Both the position numbers and the translations under genes were made by a program. The notes below the pieces were generated by a model. That model was not told where the DNA came from. It made no database searches and worked only from the letters and a program-made list of their open reading frames with translations. Positions 40,277 to 48,676 of a stretch of DNA of 48,676 bases are shown here, one piece after another (positions within the stretch are counted from its first letter, which is position 1; each line of letters begins with the position of its first letter). Origin of the DNA: Chloroflexota bacterium (GTDB lineage: Bacteria; Chloroflexota; UBA6077; FW602-bin22; CADDYW01); assembly GCA_902810745.1 (NCBI GenBank), contig CADDYW010000027.1, positions 1-48,676 on the forward strand, written 5' to 3'.

Positions 40277-41461
40277 ATGCCATTGCCGAGTGATCTACGC
40301 GAGGCAGCCGAAGAGATCGGGCCAGGCGTGGTCGCCGACCGCCGCGACATCCACCAGCACCCGGAGCTTGGCTACGAAGAGAAGCGCACGGCTGCGCTGG
40401 TCGCGGCGCGGCTGCGCGATCTTGGACTGAGCGTTCGGACGAACGTTGGAGGCACCGGCGTTGTCGGAGTGTTACGTGGAGGGAAGCCCGGCAAGACGGT
40501 CTTGCTGCGGGCGGATATGGACGCGCTCCCGATCCAGGAGGAGAACCAGGCCTCCTACGCCTCGCAGCATCCCGGGGTGATGCACGCCTGTGGACACGAT
40601 GCCCACACGGCAATGCTGCTCGGCGTGGCGCGGGTGCTCGCCGACCGCCGCGCGCAGCTAGCGGGGACGGTGAAGTTTATGTTTCAGCCGGCGGAGGAGG
40701 GCGGGGCCGGCGCACAGAGGATGATCGACGATGGCGTGCTCGACGATCCGCCCGTCGACGCCGCCTTCGGCCTGCACGTCGACGCCGAGCGCTACGTCGG
40801 GCAGGTATCGGTCCGCCCGGGGCCCAGCAATGCATCCTCAGATCGCTTTACCATCGTCGTCCAGGGACGCGGTGGGCACGCCGCGCGGCCGCACCGCTCG
40901 GTTGATCCAATCGTCGTCGGCGCTCAGATCGTCACCGCCCTGCAGACGCTGGTGAGCCGCGAGGTCTCGCCGATCGAGCCGGCGGTCGTTACCGTGGGCA
41001 GTATGACGGCTGGTACGACGTTCAACGTGATCCCGGATACGGCGACGATCAAAGGTACCGTTCGGGCATACAACGAGGATATTCGCGCGCTGGTGCAGGA
41101 ACGGGTTGGCGAGCTGGCGCGTGGGATCGCCGCAGCCATGCGCGCGAGCGCCGAGGTCGACTATCGCGTCGGGTATCCAGTGCTCACGAACGATCCGGAG
41201 AAGGTCGAGCTTGTCCGGTCAGCCTTGAGTGAGGTGTTCGGGATCGAGGCCGTCGTCGATCGCGACCCCTCGATGGGTGCCGAGGACTTCTCCTTCGTCC
41301 TCCAGCGCGTGCCCGGCGCGTTCATGTACGTGGGGGTTCGCAACCCCGCCTGGAAGGTGCCACGGCCGGTCCACACCGCGACCTTCGATCTCGACGAGGA
41401 TGCACTTCCGATCGGCGTCGCCGCGCTGGCGGCGACCGCGCTCAAGTTTCTGTCGGAATGA
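40277..41461 (+). CDS. M20-family amidohydrolase (N-acyl-amino-acid/hippurate hydrolase type)
   Basis: 394 residues. The metal-binding and catalytic residues are intact: DIHQHPELGYEE, RADMDALPI, HACGHDAHTAMLLG, FQPAEEGGAGAQRM, and the dimerisation-domain GRGGHAARPH. The two-metal enzyme removes acyl groups from amino acids in the cytoplasm; N-acetyldiaminopimelate, hippurate or indole-acetyl-amino acids are typical substrates of this subgroup. A GH3-family enzyme elsewhere in the window could make such conjugates, but this is only a thought. ATG at 40277 with GGGAGG 5 bases upstream. The 3' end converges on the lactonase gene with a hairpin between. Confidence 0.92.
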   Translation: MPLPSDLREAAEEIGPGVVADRRDIHQHPELGYEEKRTAALVAARLRDLGLSVRTNVGGTGVVGVLRGGKPGKTVLLRADMDALPIQEENQASYASQHPGVMHACGHDAHTAMLLGVARVLADRRAQLAGTVKFMFQPAEEGGAGAQRMIDDGVLDDPPVDAAFGLHVDAERYVGQVSVRPGPSNASSDRFTIVVQGRGGHAARPHRSVDPIVVGAQIVTALQTLVSREVSPIEPAVVTVGSMTAGTTFNVIPDTATIKGTVRAYNEDIRALVQERVGELARGIAAAMRASAEVDYRVGYPVLTNDPEKVELVRSALSEVFGIEAVVDRDPSMGAEDFSFVLQRVPGAFMYVGVRNPAWKVPRPVHTATFDLDEDALPIGVAALAATALKFLSE

Positions 41462-41487
41462 CGTGCTCTCGCCGGGAACGTTCGCGC

Positions 41488-41520
41488 GACCGGAGGCGTC
41501 GCCGACCGCTGCCTCCGGTC
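41488..41520. terminator. Hairpin between convergent M20 and lactonase genes
   Basis: GACCGGAGGC and GCCTCCGGTC form a perfect 10-pair stem with a 13-base loop. Neither strand has a following T-run, so if it terminates transcription it needs help or is weak. Confidence 0.4.
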
Positions 41521-41621
41521 TGACCGCGACGGCACCCTGCTGACGCGTGTCGCGGCCTTACGCTGAGCCCCGGCTGGCCCTTCCCGATGCTCTGCCGACG
41601 TCTGGGTGAGCTCGCCTGCCG

Positions 41622-42737
41622 TCACCTCTCTGGTTGGAGGAACTTCAGGCACACCGGGGTCGGTACGTTTGCCACGTGGCCCGTCGGGCTGAGCTTGCCG
41701 GTTTCCTGATCGATGCGGAAGGTCACAATCGTGTCGGTTCGCTGATTGGCGGCGAGGAGGAACGTGCCAGTCGGATCAATCCCGAAGTTCCGCGGTGTCT
41801 GCCCCCGCGTGGACTCGTGACCGACGTAGGTCAATCGCCCGGTCCGCGCGTCGACGGCGAAGATGACGATACTGTCGTGGCCCCGGTTCGATCCATAGAC
41901 GAATGCCCCCGAGGGGTGCACGTGGACGTCGGCCGTGTGATTCGTACCGGTGAACCCCGGGGGAAGCGTCGACAGCGATTGGATCTCGCTCAACGTCCCG
42001 CGTGTCTCGTCGTAGGCGTATGCCGTCAGTGTCGAACCAATCTCGTTGATCACGTAGACAAAGCGGCGCGAGGGGTGAACGTCGAGATGACGGGGACCAG
42101 CGCCCGGTGCGGCTGAGACCGACGGCGGCTCGTGGGGGGTCAGCGTGCCCCGGCTCGGGTCGAAGCGGTAGATCAGAACCTGGTCGAGGCCCAGATCGCA
42201 GACGAGCGCGAAACGGTTCGACGGATCGAGGTTGATTGAATGAGCATGCGGTCCCTGCTGGCGCTGCGGATGGACGCTAGAACCGACGTGCTGGTGGACG
42301 TCGCAAGCGTCGTGAAGCTGGCCCTCGCTCCCAATCGGAAGAACCGCGACACTACCGCTCGTGTAGTTCGCGACGAGAACGTACTGACCGGTCTGATCGA
42401 CGGTAAGGTGGCAGGGATCGGTGCCGTGCGAAAGCTGCCGGTTGAGAAACGTCAGCGCGCCGGTTGCCGGATCGATGGCGAAAGCGCTGACCCCTCCGCT
42501 GGGCTGTCCATCGAGCTCGAGGACCTCATTCACCGCGTAAAGATAGCGGTGGCGCGGATCAATCGCGAGATAGGACGGGTTCACCACGCCAGGCGTGGTG
42601 TGGACGAGCGTCAGGGCGCCGGTCGTCGGATCTAGCTGACCGACGTAGATGCCCTCCGCCCGACCCTGCATCGTGCTGGTGCCCCGGGTATAGGTGCCAA
42701 TGTAGACGAACGTGGGGACGCTGGATTGCGCGGACAT
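41622..42737 (-). CDS. Lactonase-family beta-propeller protein (Pgl type)
   Basis: 371 residues, a seven-bladed propeller of the 6-phosphogluconolactonase (YbhE) family: FVYIGTYTRG at the start, then repeated LYAVNE, VLVANYTSGSVAVLPI, GPRHLDVHPSRRFVYVINE and GTFLLAANQRTDTIVTFRID blades. True members hydrolyse 6-phosphogluconolactone; many relatives act on other lactones or have no known substrate. No zwf or gnd gene is nearby. ATG at 42737 with GGAGGA 9 bases upstream. The upstream gap to 43010 (272 bases) shows nothing I can name. Confidence 0.88.
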   Translation of the reverse strand: MSAQSSVPTFVYIGTYTRGTSTMQGRAEGIYVGQLDPTTGALTLVHTTPGVVNPSYLAIDPRHRYLYAVNEVLELDGQPSGGVSAFAIDPATGALTFLNRQLSHGTDPCHLTVDQTGQYVLVANYTSGSVAVLPIGSEGQLHDACDVHQHVGSSVHPQRQQGPHAHSINLDPSNRFALVCDLGLDQVLIYRFDPSRGTLTPHEPPSVSAAPGAGPRHLDVHPSRRFVYVINEIGSTLTAYAYDETRGTLSEIQSLSTLPPGFTGTNHTADVHVHPSGAFVYGSNRGHDSIVIFAVDARTGRLTYVGHESTRGQTPRNFGIDPTGTFLLAANQRTDTIVTFRIDQETGKLSPTGHVANVPTPVCLKFLQPER

Positions 42738-43010
42738 AGTTTAACATCCTCCAACTGATGCGCCTGTCCTCGTCGCGCGAACCCGCGGCCGTCGATCAGG
42801 AATCGCCTGACTTCCGATTCCGCCGTTCCGTACCGCCGCTGGTGTCTCCGCGAGGGACGCGTTCACGTTCACCGAGTGCCGAATGGGCACACCACGCGCG
42901 ACGCGCAATCCGCGGAGCCCGTGCGCCAGGGCGAGTGACGTCTGCGCTGCACGATTATCGCAGCGGCTCGTGGTGCCGAGTCATTCCCCAGGACGTTCCT
43001 CGTGACGAGG

Positions 43011-43667
43011 CTAGGCGTGGGCATTCAGCAATCCGTGGCGCAAGGCGAACTTGACCAGCTCAGAACGGTGGTGCAGGTTGAGCTTCTCCATGATGCGCGA
43101 GCGGTAGGTGTCCACCGTCTTGGCGCTGATGATCAGCTTGTCGGCGATCTCCTGATTCGTGTAGCCGGCGGCGGTGAGCGCGAGCACCTCGCGCTCGCGG
43201 TCGGAAAGATCCTCGTAATGATCACTGTCGGCTCCGTCGATGTGGCCGCGGTAATCCTTGAGAAGCAGGGCAGTCGCCGAGGGATAGAGGAATGCATCGC
43301 CGCGATGGACGGTGCGAATCGCCTCCATGAGCTCGGTATCGGCGGAGGCCTTGAGGACGTAGCCAGAGCCACCTGCCCGCAGGACCTGAAGAAGATATTG
43401 CTCTTCCGCGTGCATGGTCAGGACGAGGACTTTGACCGGAAGACCGAGCTGACGGATGCGACGAATCGCGTCGAGGCCATTCAGACGCGGCATCGCGATG
43501 TCCAGGACGACGACGTCCGGCTTCAGCCTTTCGGCCTGCACGATGGCATCTTCACCGTCCTCGGCCTCGCCCACGACCTCCATATCTGGCTCGCCCGCGA
43601 GCAGTGCCCGCAGTCCCGCGCGCAGCACCGCGTGGTCATCGGCAAGGAGAACTCTGATCTTGTCCAT
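43011..43667 (-). CDS. NarL/FixJ-family response regulator
   Basis: 218 residues: a receiver domain with Asp55 in VVVLDIAMPRLNGLDAI and a conserved Lys in GSGYVLKAS, then a LuxR-type helix-turn-helix (LSDREREVLALTAAGYTNQEIADK, written here in overlapping parts: LSDREREVLALTAAG and YTNQEIADKLIISAKTVDTY). It binds DNA as a dimer when phosphorylated. It starts 3 bases after the stop of the sensor kinase gene, so the two form a pair and an operon. The signal and target genes are not visible. Confidence 0.95.
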   Translation of the reverse strand: MDKIRVLLADDHAVLRAGLRALLAGEPDMEVVGEAEDGEDAIVQAERLKPDVVVLDIAMPRLNGLDAIRRIRQLGLPVKVLVLTMHAEEQYLLQVLRAGGSGYVLKASADTELMEAIRTVHRGDAFLYPSATALLLKDYRGHIDGADSDHYEDLSDREREVLALTAAGYTNQEIADKLIISAKTVDTYRSRIMEKLNLHHRSELVKFALRHGLLNAHA

Positions 43668-43670
43668 GGC

Positions 43671-44768
43671 TCAGCTACCTTCTAGCGGAATGCTAATCGT
43701 AACGCGCGTCCCCTGACCCGGCTGCGTGATGATCCGGAAGGTACCGCCGACCAGGCTAACGCGCTCTTGCATGCCGAAGAGCCCCAGTCCGCGATCCTGG
43801 GAGCGACGGACGGTCTCCAGATTGAATCCGCAGCCATTGTCGATCACGCTCGCCGATACGATCCCATTTTCCCGGGCGAGCGAGACGTCGACGTGGGTTG
43901 CATTGGCGTGCTTGACGACGTTGGTCAGCGCTTCCTGGATGATCCGGTAGACGACGACCTCGACGTCATCGGGCAGCCGCGTCTCGAGGCCGGTCGCGCG
44001 AAAGTCGACGTCGATCTGGGTGCGACGGGCGAGATCATCAGTATACCACTGGAGAGCGGCGACCAGCCCGAGGTCGTCCAAGGCACTGGGACGGAGGTCG
44101 ACCGCCATCTTGCGGACTTCCTCGAGGGTACGACCGGTTTGGCTCCGTAGCTCGCTGATACGGGCGGCAAGCTCCTCTGGTGTCGTGCACTTTTCGAGCA
44201 TGCGCAGGCCGATCAGCAGTGACGTGAGCGACTGGGCGGTCTCGTCGTGGAGCTCGCGAGCGATGCGCTGGCGCTCTTCTTCCTGTGCGGTAAGAACCTG
44301 CCGAGAGAGCAGACGTACCTGCTCCCGGTAGCTCTCGAGACCGTCGAGCATCGAGTTCATCGTATCGATAAGCTGATCGATCTGCGGGTCGCTGAAGGCC
44401 ACGTGGCTGGCCCGTGCGCGCACATTGCCCCGCCGCACGGCTTCGACCGCGCGCTCGAGCGAGGCGAGCGGCAAGAACGCAGCTTTGAGCACGACGAAGT
44501 TCACCAGCACACTCAGGGTCACGCCGACGAGTGCGAAAAGAGCGATCAGCTCTTCGCTGGAGCCGCCGGGTGTCGAGCCAAGGTACTTGACGGTCAGCCA
44601 CGTTCCCAGCACCGCACCAAGAACGACGATGAGCGAGTTCGCCAGCAGCACCTTGTAAAAGATCGGAACGCCGAGAAACCGGCTCATCAGCGATCGTGAC
44701 CAGTGGTCGGGCGCCTGATAGCTATCCTTCGCAGCTAGGACTGGCCGCGCCTGATTCACTGCGTGCAT
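43671..44768 (-). CDS. NarX-type sensor histidine kinase
   Basis: 365 residues. Two membrane helices (about 38-60 and 72-92) flank a very short exported loop, then a HAMP linker, a HisKA_3 helix with the phosphorylated His in ELHDETAQSLTSLL, and a complete HATPase domain with N-box IIQEALTNVVKHA, G1 DNGCGF and G2 GLGLFGMQ. With so little outside the membrane it may sense membrane state or an intracellular cue. It is partner to the NarL-type regulator that follows. The start is uncertain: ATG at 44768 or an ATG at residue 28; both have weak ribosome sites. Confidence 0.94.
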   Translation of the reverse strand: MHAVNQARPVLAAKDSYQAPDHWSRSLMSRFLGVPIFYKVLLANSLIVVLGAVLGTWLTVKYLGSTPGGSSEELIALFALVGVTLSVLVNFVVLKAAFLPLASLERAVEAVRRGNVRARASHVAFSDPQIDQLIDTMNSMLDGLESYREQVRLLSRQVLTAQEEERQRIARELHDETAQSLTSLLIGLRMLEKCTTPEELAARISELRSQTGRTLEEVRKMAVDLRPSALDDLGLVAALQWYTDDLARRTQIDVDFRATGLETRLPDDVEVVVYRIIQEALTNVVKHANATHVDVSLARENGIVSASVIDNGCGFNLETVRRSQDRGLGLFGMQERVSLVGGTFRIITQPGQGTRVTISIPLEGS

Positions 44769-45075
44769 CTCTGTGTTGCCCCGGGCGCATCACCGAGCAC
44801 CACGTACCGCGCGATGCGCCGTTCCCTTCGCTTTGGTGGACTGGCGTTGCGGATGACGCGTTGCGCTGAACGTCGCCATTCCGTAGTCAGTATATTCTCT
44901 CCACGGAACGATGCCAAGCGCGATGCTCGCTCGCGGGTCGGGCCCTTCTGGGACGCGGATCGTCCTGGACCCGTGGAGTCGATGCGGATCCTCGCTTCAC
45001 GCGCCTCGCCGGACTGACTGACGGCAACTGTGTTACAATCCATGCGAGACTGAGGAGAAGCTGAAAGAAAGACCA
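44769..45075. other. 307-base divergent intergenic region
   Basis: It separates the divergent sensor-kinase and RDD genes. The only signal I see is an extended -10 (TGTTACAAT, 45031-45039) pointing to the RDD gene, without a clear -35. No gene, terminator or RNA was recognised. Confidence 0.4.
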
Positions 45076-46614
45076 GTGGAATCTAAATCAGAAGCCACGC
45101 AGCGCGTCCAGCCGACAGTGCTCGGGTCCCTCGATCTGACCCTCTCGCTCGATCCTGGAGGTCTCGGCCACGCCACTACGGTTCAATTCCAGGCAGCAGG
45201 GGGAAAGGTCGCACCGGAGGTGCCTCTCGTTGTTGGTGCACTGCTTTTCGCGCAGCACCGGATGCGGATGATCAACGACCCGGCACGGCTGGCGGCGGTG
45301 GACGAGATCGACGCGGCCTGCCGGGCCCTCCGGGAAGGGCGGCTCGATCGGCCGAGCCCGCCGCCCAATGCGCGAATCGCGGCAACCTACCACGTCGAGC
45401 TTACCGCCAATGGTGGCTTCCGCATCAACGTTCAGGAGAAGATTGCCGGTATCCTCTCGGACGTAGCCGGGGGGCTGACCGCTGGCGCCCTGGCGACGGA
45501 GATCCTGAGTACCGTGCGCGAGCCGTACCGCACGTTCTATCGGGAGATGCTCGAGGCGGCGGTGCACTACTGGCGCGAGCGACGCCCCTCGCTGATCGAG
45601 TCGACCTGGGTCTGGACGCTCGCGCTCCGCCGCCTGGATCAGCTCGTCCGGCAGGGTGTCGAGGGCGCGGGCGAGCCACAGACCTGCGCGAGCTGCAAGG
45701 CGTTGCGTCCGGCTGGTTTTGCCTGTCTGCACTGCGGAACCGAGCCCGGCGCGGGAGGCACTGGCGTCGCCGAGCCCTCCGCTCCGGCCGGGACGTCTGC
45801 GCCGCTCGCGCCCGTCCCGTCGGCGCAGGTTGGTGCATCTCAGCTCAGTCAGCCAGTCCGCGAGTCACCCGGCGAGGCAGCAGAATCGGTGACCGTCGCC
45901 CCGGCACCGGCTTCCTCCCCCGCCCCGGAGGCCTCCTCTCCCACGGCAGCAGCCAGTGCCGCCGACCGCATCCCGGAGCGAACGATCCTGCCAGCTCAGG
46001 AGAAGCCGCCTTCAGCTCCCGCTCCGGAGGAGCCGGAGCAGCTGCCGCCAGCCGGCCTGCTGCCACGGGGTCTGGCGTTTCTCGTGGATCTGGTCATCTC
46101 GATCGTCGTGGCGACATTTGGCGGGTTTGGCCTGACGACAGTTCTCCTCGCGCTCAACGCGATCAGCCCTACCGATGATCCGCGGCAGTTCGCTTCGGCG
46201 ATCGTGGTGATCTTCTTCGCACTCTACTTCATCCTCGGGTGGACCGGTGGCGAGACCTTCGGCATGCTCCTCTTCCACATCCAGGTGGTCCGTCAGGATA
46301 CTCGGAAGCGGTGCGGCCTGCTCCACGCCATCGCGCGAGGTTTCGGCTATCTGCTTCTACTCGCGCTGGGCCTGCTGGTGTTCTACGTCGGAAACGAGTT
46401 CGACAATCAGGTCCTGGTTTTCATCCCCAGCGGAACACCCACCGACGATGCGATTCGGGTGATCGTCGGACTGATCTCGTTGTACGTTCTCTGGCTGGGC
46501 TCGGGCCAGGGAATCATCAGCGAGCCGATGCGTCGAACCTGGGCGGATCGGATCGGCAAGACACTGGTGGTTCGGCAGAAGTCAGCCCAGGTCGATCTCC
46601 GCTCCAAGCCCTAG
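45076..46614 (+). CDS. Zinc-ribbon and RDD-domain membrane protein
   Basis: 512 residues from a GTG at 45076. A soluble N-terminal region of about 200 residues of no known family is followed by a zinc ribbon (Cys204, Cys207, Cys217, Cys220), a Pro/Ala-rich linker (about 225-320) and a C-terminal RDD domain with three to four membrane helices (LLPRGLAFLVDLVISIVVAT, then GWTGGETFGMLLFHIQVV). RDD domains occur in transport-related or structural membrane proteins of unknown mechanism. The gene is alone on its strand; its last 33 bases overlap the convergent cyclodeaminase-family gene. The N-terminal part could bind a partner protein. Confidence 0.82.
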   Translation: MESKSEATQRVQPTVLGSLDLTLSLDPGGLGHATTVQFQAAGGKVAPEVPLVVGALLFAQHRMRMINDPARLAAVDEIDAACRALREGRLDRPSPPPNARIAATYHVELTANGGFRINVQEKIAGILSDVAGGLTAGALATEILSTVREPYRTFYREMLEAAVHYWRERRPSLIESTWVWTLALRRLDQLVRQGVEGAGEPQTCASCKALRPAGFACLHCGTEPGAGGTGVAEPSAPAGTSAPLAPVPSAQVGASQLSQPVRESPGEAAESVTVAPAPASSPAPEASSPTAAASAADRIPERTILPAQEKPPSAPAPEEPEQLPPAGLLPRGLAFLVDLVISIVVATFGGFGLTTVLLALNAISPTDDPRQFASAIVVIFFALYFILGWTGGETFGMLLFHIQVVRQDTRKRCGLLHAIARGFGYLLLLALGLLVFYVGNEFDNQVLVFIPSGTPTDDAIRVIVGLISLYVLWLGSGQGIISEPMRRTWADRIGKTLVVRQKSAQVDLRSKP

Positions 46615-47562
46615 CGCCACGGCCTGACGAATCGCCTCTCCCGCCATCGCGACGTCCAGCGCCGCGTGGCCAACGCTCTTGTACACGGTGATCTGATCGG
46701 CACCGGTACGTCCTGGGCGGCGGCCTAGCCCGACCTCGCCAAGCTCGGCAACGTCGGCGGGATTGAGCTGGCCCGCGGCCATGGGAATCAGAAGATCCCC
46801 CGCCTCCGCGAGGCAGCCTTCGCGCGTGTCGACGACCACGCGGGCCCGCGCGACGAGGTCGCCGTCAAGCTCGCGATCGGTCGGACGAAACGCCCCCACC
46901 GCGTTCACGTGCGTGCCGGGAGCGATGTCGTTGCCCGAGAAGACCGGCGTTCCGCTGGTCGTCGCCGTCACGATGACGTCGGCGCCGCGCACGGCCTCGG
47001 CCGGCGACCGGGAGACGATCACTCGGAGGGGGGACGGAGGACGACGTAGCTCGTCGGCGAGGCGCTCGGCCGAGGTACCGGATCGACTGATCAGCCGAAT
47101 CTCCTCGATCGGGCGGACGGCTCGGATTGCCCGGAGCGCGGCGCGTGCCTGGACGCCTGCCCCGAAGACGGCAAGAATTCGCGCGTCGGCTCGCGCCAGC
47201 AGGTCCGTCGCCGCGCCGACCGCCGCTCCGGTTCGCAGGGCCGTCAACGCATTTCCCTCGACCAGCCCAACCGGCAGGCCAGTCGCCGTGTCGACGACGG
47301 CGACGATCGCGTGCACGGTCGGGAGGCCACGGCCGGGATTCCGCGGGTGAACCGAGACGATCTTCACGGCCAGATCGCTCGACGCGGGGCGATAGCCGGG
47401 CATAACCAGCGTGACGGCGCCCTCGGGAAGCTGGAACGGCGGGCGCAGTGGTGCCTCGATCGCTCCCGCGCTCAGCTCCTCCAGGGCGCGTCGGGCCACG
47501 CCAATTGCCCGCTCCATCGGCACCGCTCGTGCGACGTCGGTTGCTGTCAGGACTCGCATCAT
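46582..47562 (-). CDS. Ornithine cyclodeaminase/mu-crystallin family protein
   Basis: 326 residues. A Rossmann fold (LAVFGAGVQARAALRAI) and the family segments LTALRTGAAVGAATDLLA and VNAVGAFRPTDRELDGDL are clear. Members make proline from ornithine, or reduce imines such as ketimines with NAD(P)H; alanine-dehydrogenase-like activity is also known. It starts with ATG-ATG 1-2 bases after the stop of the aminotransferase gene, so the two are cotranscribed and probably act in one amino-acid pathway. The 3' end overlaps the convergent RDD gene by 33 bases. Confidence 0.9.
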   Translation of the reverse strand: MMRVLTATDVARAVPMERAIGVARRALEELSAGAIEAPLRPPFQLPEGAVTLVMPGYRPASSDLAVKIVSVHPRNPGRGLPTVHAIVAVVDTATGLPVGLVEGNALTALRTGAAVGAATDLLARADARILAVFGAGVQARAALRAIRAVRPIEEIRLISRSGTSAERLADELRRPPSPLRVIVSRSPAEAVRGADVIVTATTSGTPVFSGNDIAPGTHVNAVGAFRPTDRELDGDLVARARVVVDTREGCLAEAGDLLIPMAAGQLNPADVAELGEVGLGRRPGRTGADQITVYKSVGHAALDVAMAGEAIRQAVALGLGAEIDLG

Positions 47563-47563
47563 T

Positions 47564-48676
47564 TCACAGCCCGCAGAGAATTTGAACGCCTTCGCGGATC
47601 GCCTCCTCGGGAACCGCGTAGGAGATGCGAACGTGCGTACCGCGTGCCGAGAAGACCGAGCCGGGGATGATCAGCACGTTGTTGCGGATTGCCTTCTCGA
47701 CGAACGCGGTGGCGTCGTCGTCGGCCACGCGCGGCATGATGTAGAAGGCGCCACGCGGCTTGGTCACCGCGAAGCGCTCGCGCAGCCCTTCGTAGATGAG
47801 ATCGCGTCGCCGCTGGTAGATCGCGATCTGCTCGTCGGGCCCGCTCTCTAGCGCGGGGATCACCGCGACCTGCGCGAACGACGGTGCGCAGACGAAGCTG
47901 TACTGCTGCAGCTCCTTCATCTTTTCGAGCAGGTGATGCGGACCCGCGGCGTAGCCGATCCGCCAGCCGGTCAGGGCGTGGCTCTTGGAGAATGCGTTCA
48001 GGGTCAGCGTATCCGGGTAGACGCTGCCGATGCTGAAGTGTCGGGCATCGTCGTAGACGAAGCTCTCGTACACCTCGTCCGAGATGACCAGCAGACCGTG
48101 CTGCTCGGCGATCTTTGCCACGGCCCGGAGCGCGTCCTCGGGATAGACCGCGCCGGTCGGATTGTTTGGACTGTTGATCAGAATCGCTTTGGTGCGCGGG
48201 CTCACCAGGCGTGCGACTTTTTCCGGGTCGAGCTGAAAGTCCGGGTAGGTGTCGACGAGGATCGGCCGCGCGCCGAAGAAGGCCGCGAGCTGGGTGTACA
48301 TCACGAAGTAGGGATCCGGAATGATGATCTCGTCGCCCGGGTCGAGGATCGAGGCGAAGGCGAGGAAGATACCGCCGGAGCTTCCCGCGGTGATCAGGAC
48401 GTCGTCGACGGGAACGGAGATGCCGTTGACGCGTTCGAGCTTCTGGGCGACCGCGCGGCGCAGCGGCTCGATGCCCTGGGTTGGCGTGTAGCGGTTCCAG
48501 CCCTCGTCGATCGCCCGCTTGGCGGCTTCGCGCACCGCCTCTGGGACGGGAAAATCCGGCTGTCCGATCGAGAAGTTGATCGGGTTCTTCAGCGTCGCTC
48601 CAAGATCGAAGACGCGTCGAATCCCGGAGCTTTCGATCACCTTGATCCGCTCGGCCAGCCACCGCTCAGCGGGATC
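47564..48676 (-). CDS. Class I/II PLP-dependent aminotransferase (5' end beyond window)
   Basis: At least 370 residues; the frame continues past a GTG at 48640 to the window edge through a typical family start (AERIKVIESSGIRRVFDLG), so the true start lies outside. The PLP lysine is in NAFSKSHALTGWRIGY, with NSPNNPTGAVYP and the C-terminal ISYAVPEE also present. It transfers amino groups between an amino acid and a keto acid in the cytoplasm; the substrate resembles aspartate/alanine-type members. It forms an operon with the ornithine-cyclodeaminase-family gene. Confidence 0.94.
   Translation of the reverse strand, partial: DPAERWLAERIKVIESSGIRRVFDLGATLKNPINFSIGQPDFPVPEAVREAAKRAIDEGWNRYTPTQGIEPLRRAVAQKLERVNGISVPVDDVLITAGSSGGIFLAFASILDPGDEIIIPDPYFVMYTQLAAFFGARPILVDTYPDFQLDPEKVARLVSPRTKAILINSPNNPTGAVYPEDALRAVAKIAEQHGLLVISDEVYESFVYDDARHFSIGSVYPDTLTLNAFSKSHALTGWRIGYAAGPHHLLEKMKELQQYSFVCAPSFAQVAVIPALESGPDEQIAIYQRRRDLIYEGLRERFAVTKPRGAFYIMPRVADDDATAFVEKAIRNNVLIIPGSVFSARGTHVRISYAVPEEAIREGVQILCGL

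Noticed and set aside
44780-45010. Resemblance to dispersed GC-rich repeats of soil bacteria
   Set aside because: The similarity is from memory of loose patterns only; no inverted or tandem structure supports it here.

Overview
The window is a GC-rich (about 60-65 %) bacterial chromosome segment carrying 45 coding regions. The gene families, the complete System I cytochrome c maturation (ccm) cluster, the heptad repeats and the c-di-AMP riboswitch fit a member of the Chloroflexota, perhaps near Thermomicrobia. That placement is inference: the window holds no rRNA, and I recognised no tRNA gene or CRISPR array.

Layout. 1-784 is the edge of an insertion sequence (transposase cut by the window end). 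1046-3306 holds a DUF4236 membrane protein and a two-gene unit of a GmhA-like SIS isomerase and a zinc dehydrogenase. 3605-11436 is one compact leftward operon, ccmG-E-F-H, two accessory membrane genes, then ccmA-B-C-D, read from a good promoter at 11471-11499. 11518-17606 carries a polytopic membrane protein, a degenerate M50-like membrane protein, a beta-propeller protein, an inositol-monophosphatase-family enzyme and a Gfo/Idh oxidoreductase. 17745-23203 has a GH3-family adenylating enzyme and an ABC sugar-type importer (binding protein plus two permeases, no ATPase) with a strong promoter and a dyad operator. A gamma-glutamyltransferase converges on it.

The most unusual stretch is 25022-25620: a consensus promoter, a textbook c-di-AMP (ydaO/yuaA) riboswitch, an intrinsic terminator, then about 340 nt of highly structured non-coding sequence ending in a second, perfect intrinsic terminator. 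No credible protein gene follows on that strand before a convergent mrp gene. The riboswitch therefore appears to control a non-coding RNA, not an mRNA.

26785-33410 holds a PIG-L deacetylase, a rhodanese with a 54-residue companion, Maf, DUF2203, a six-LysM NlpC/P60 cell-wall hydrolase with its own structured leader, and argH. 33665-39118 is a regulatory block: sigma-54 (RpoN) with an inserted zinc ribbon, a degenerate histidine kinase, a BON-domain protein, a possible Rad52-like protein behind a palindromic operator, and an NtrC-type sigma-54 activator whose GAFTGA motif reads GSFTSA. 39342-48676 has iolB, an M20 amidohydrolase, a lactonase-fold protein, a NarX/NarL-type two-component pair, a zinc-ribbon/RDD membrane protein, and an ornithine-cyclodeaminase-family protein with an aminotransferase cut by the right edge.

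Working together: the ccm genes mature c-type cytochromes outside the membrane. RpoN and the NtrC-like activator could serve one another. The riboswitch-RNA unit and the LysM/NlpC hydrolase leader hint at RNA-level control linked to cell-wall or osmotic state, but the second link is inference.
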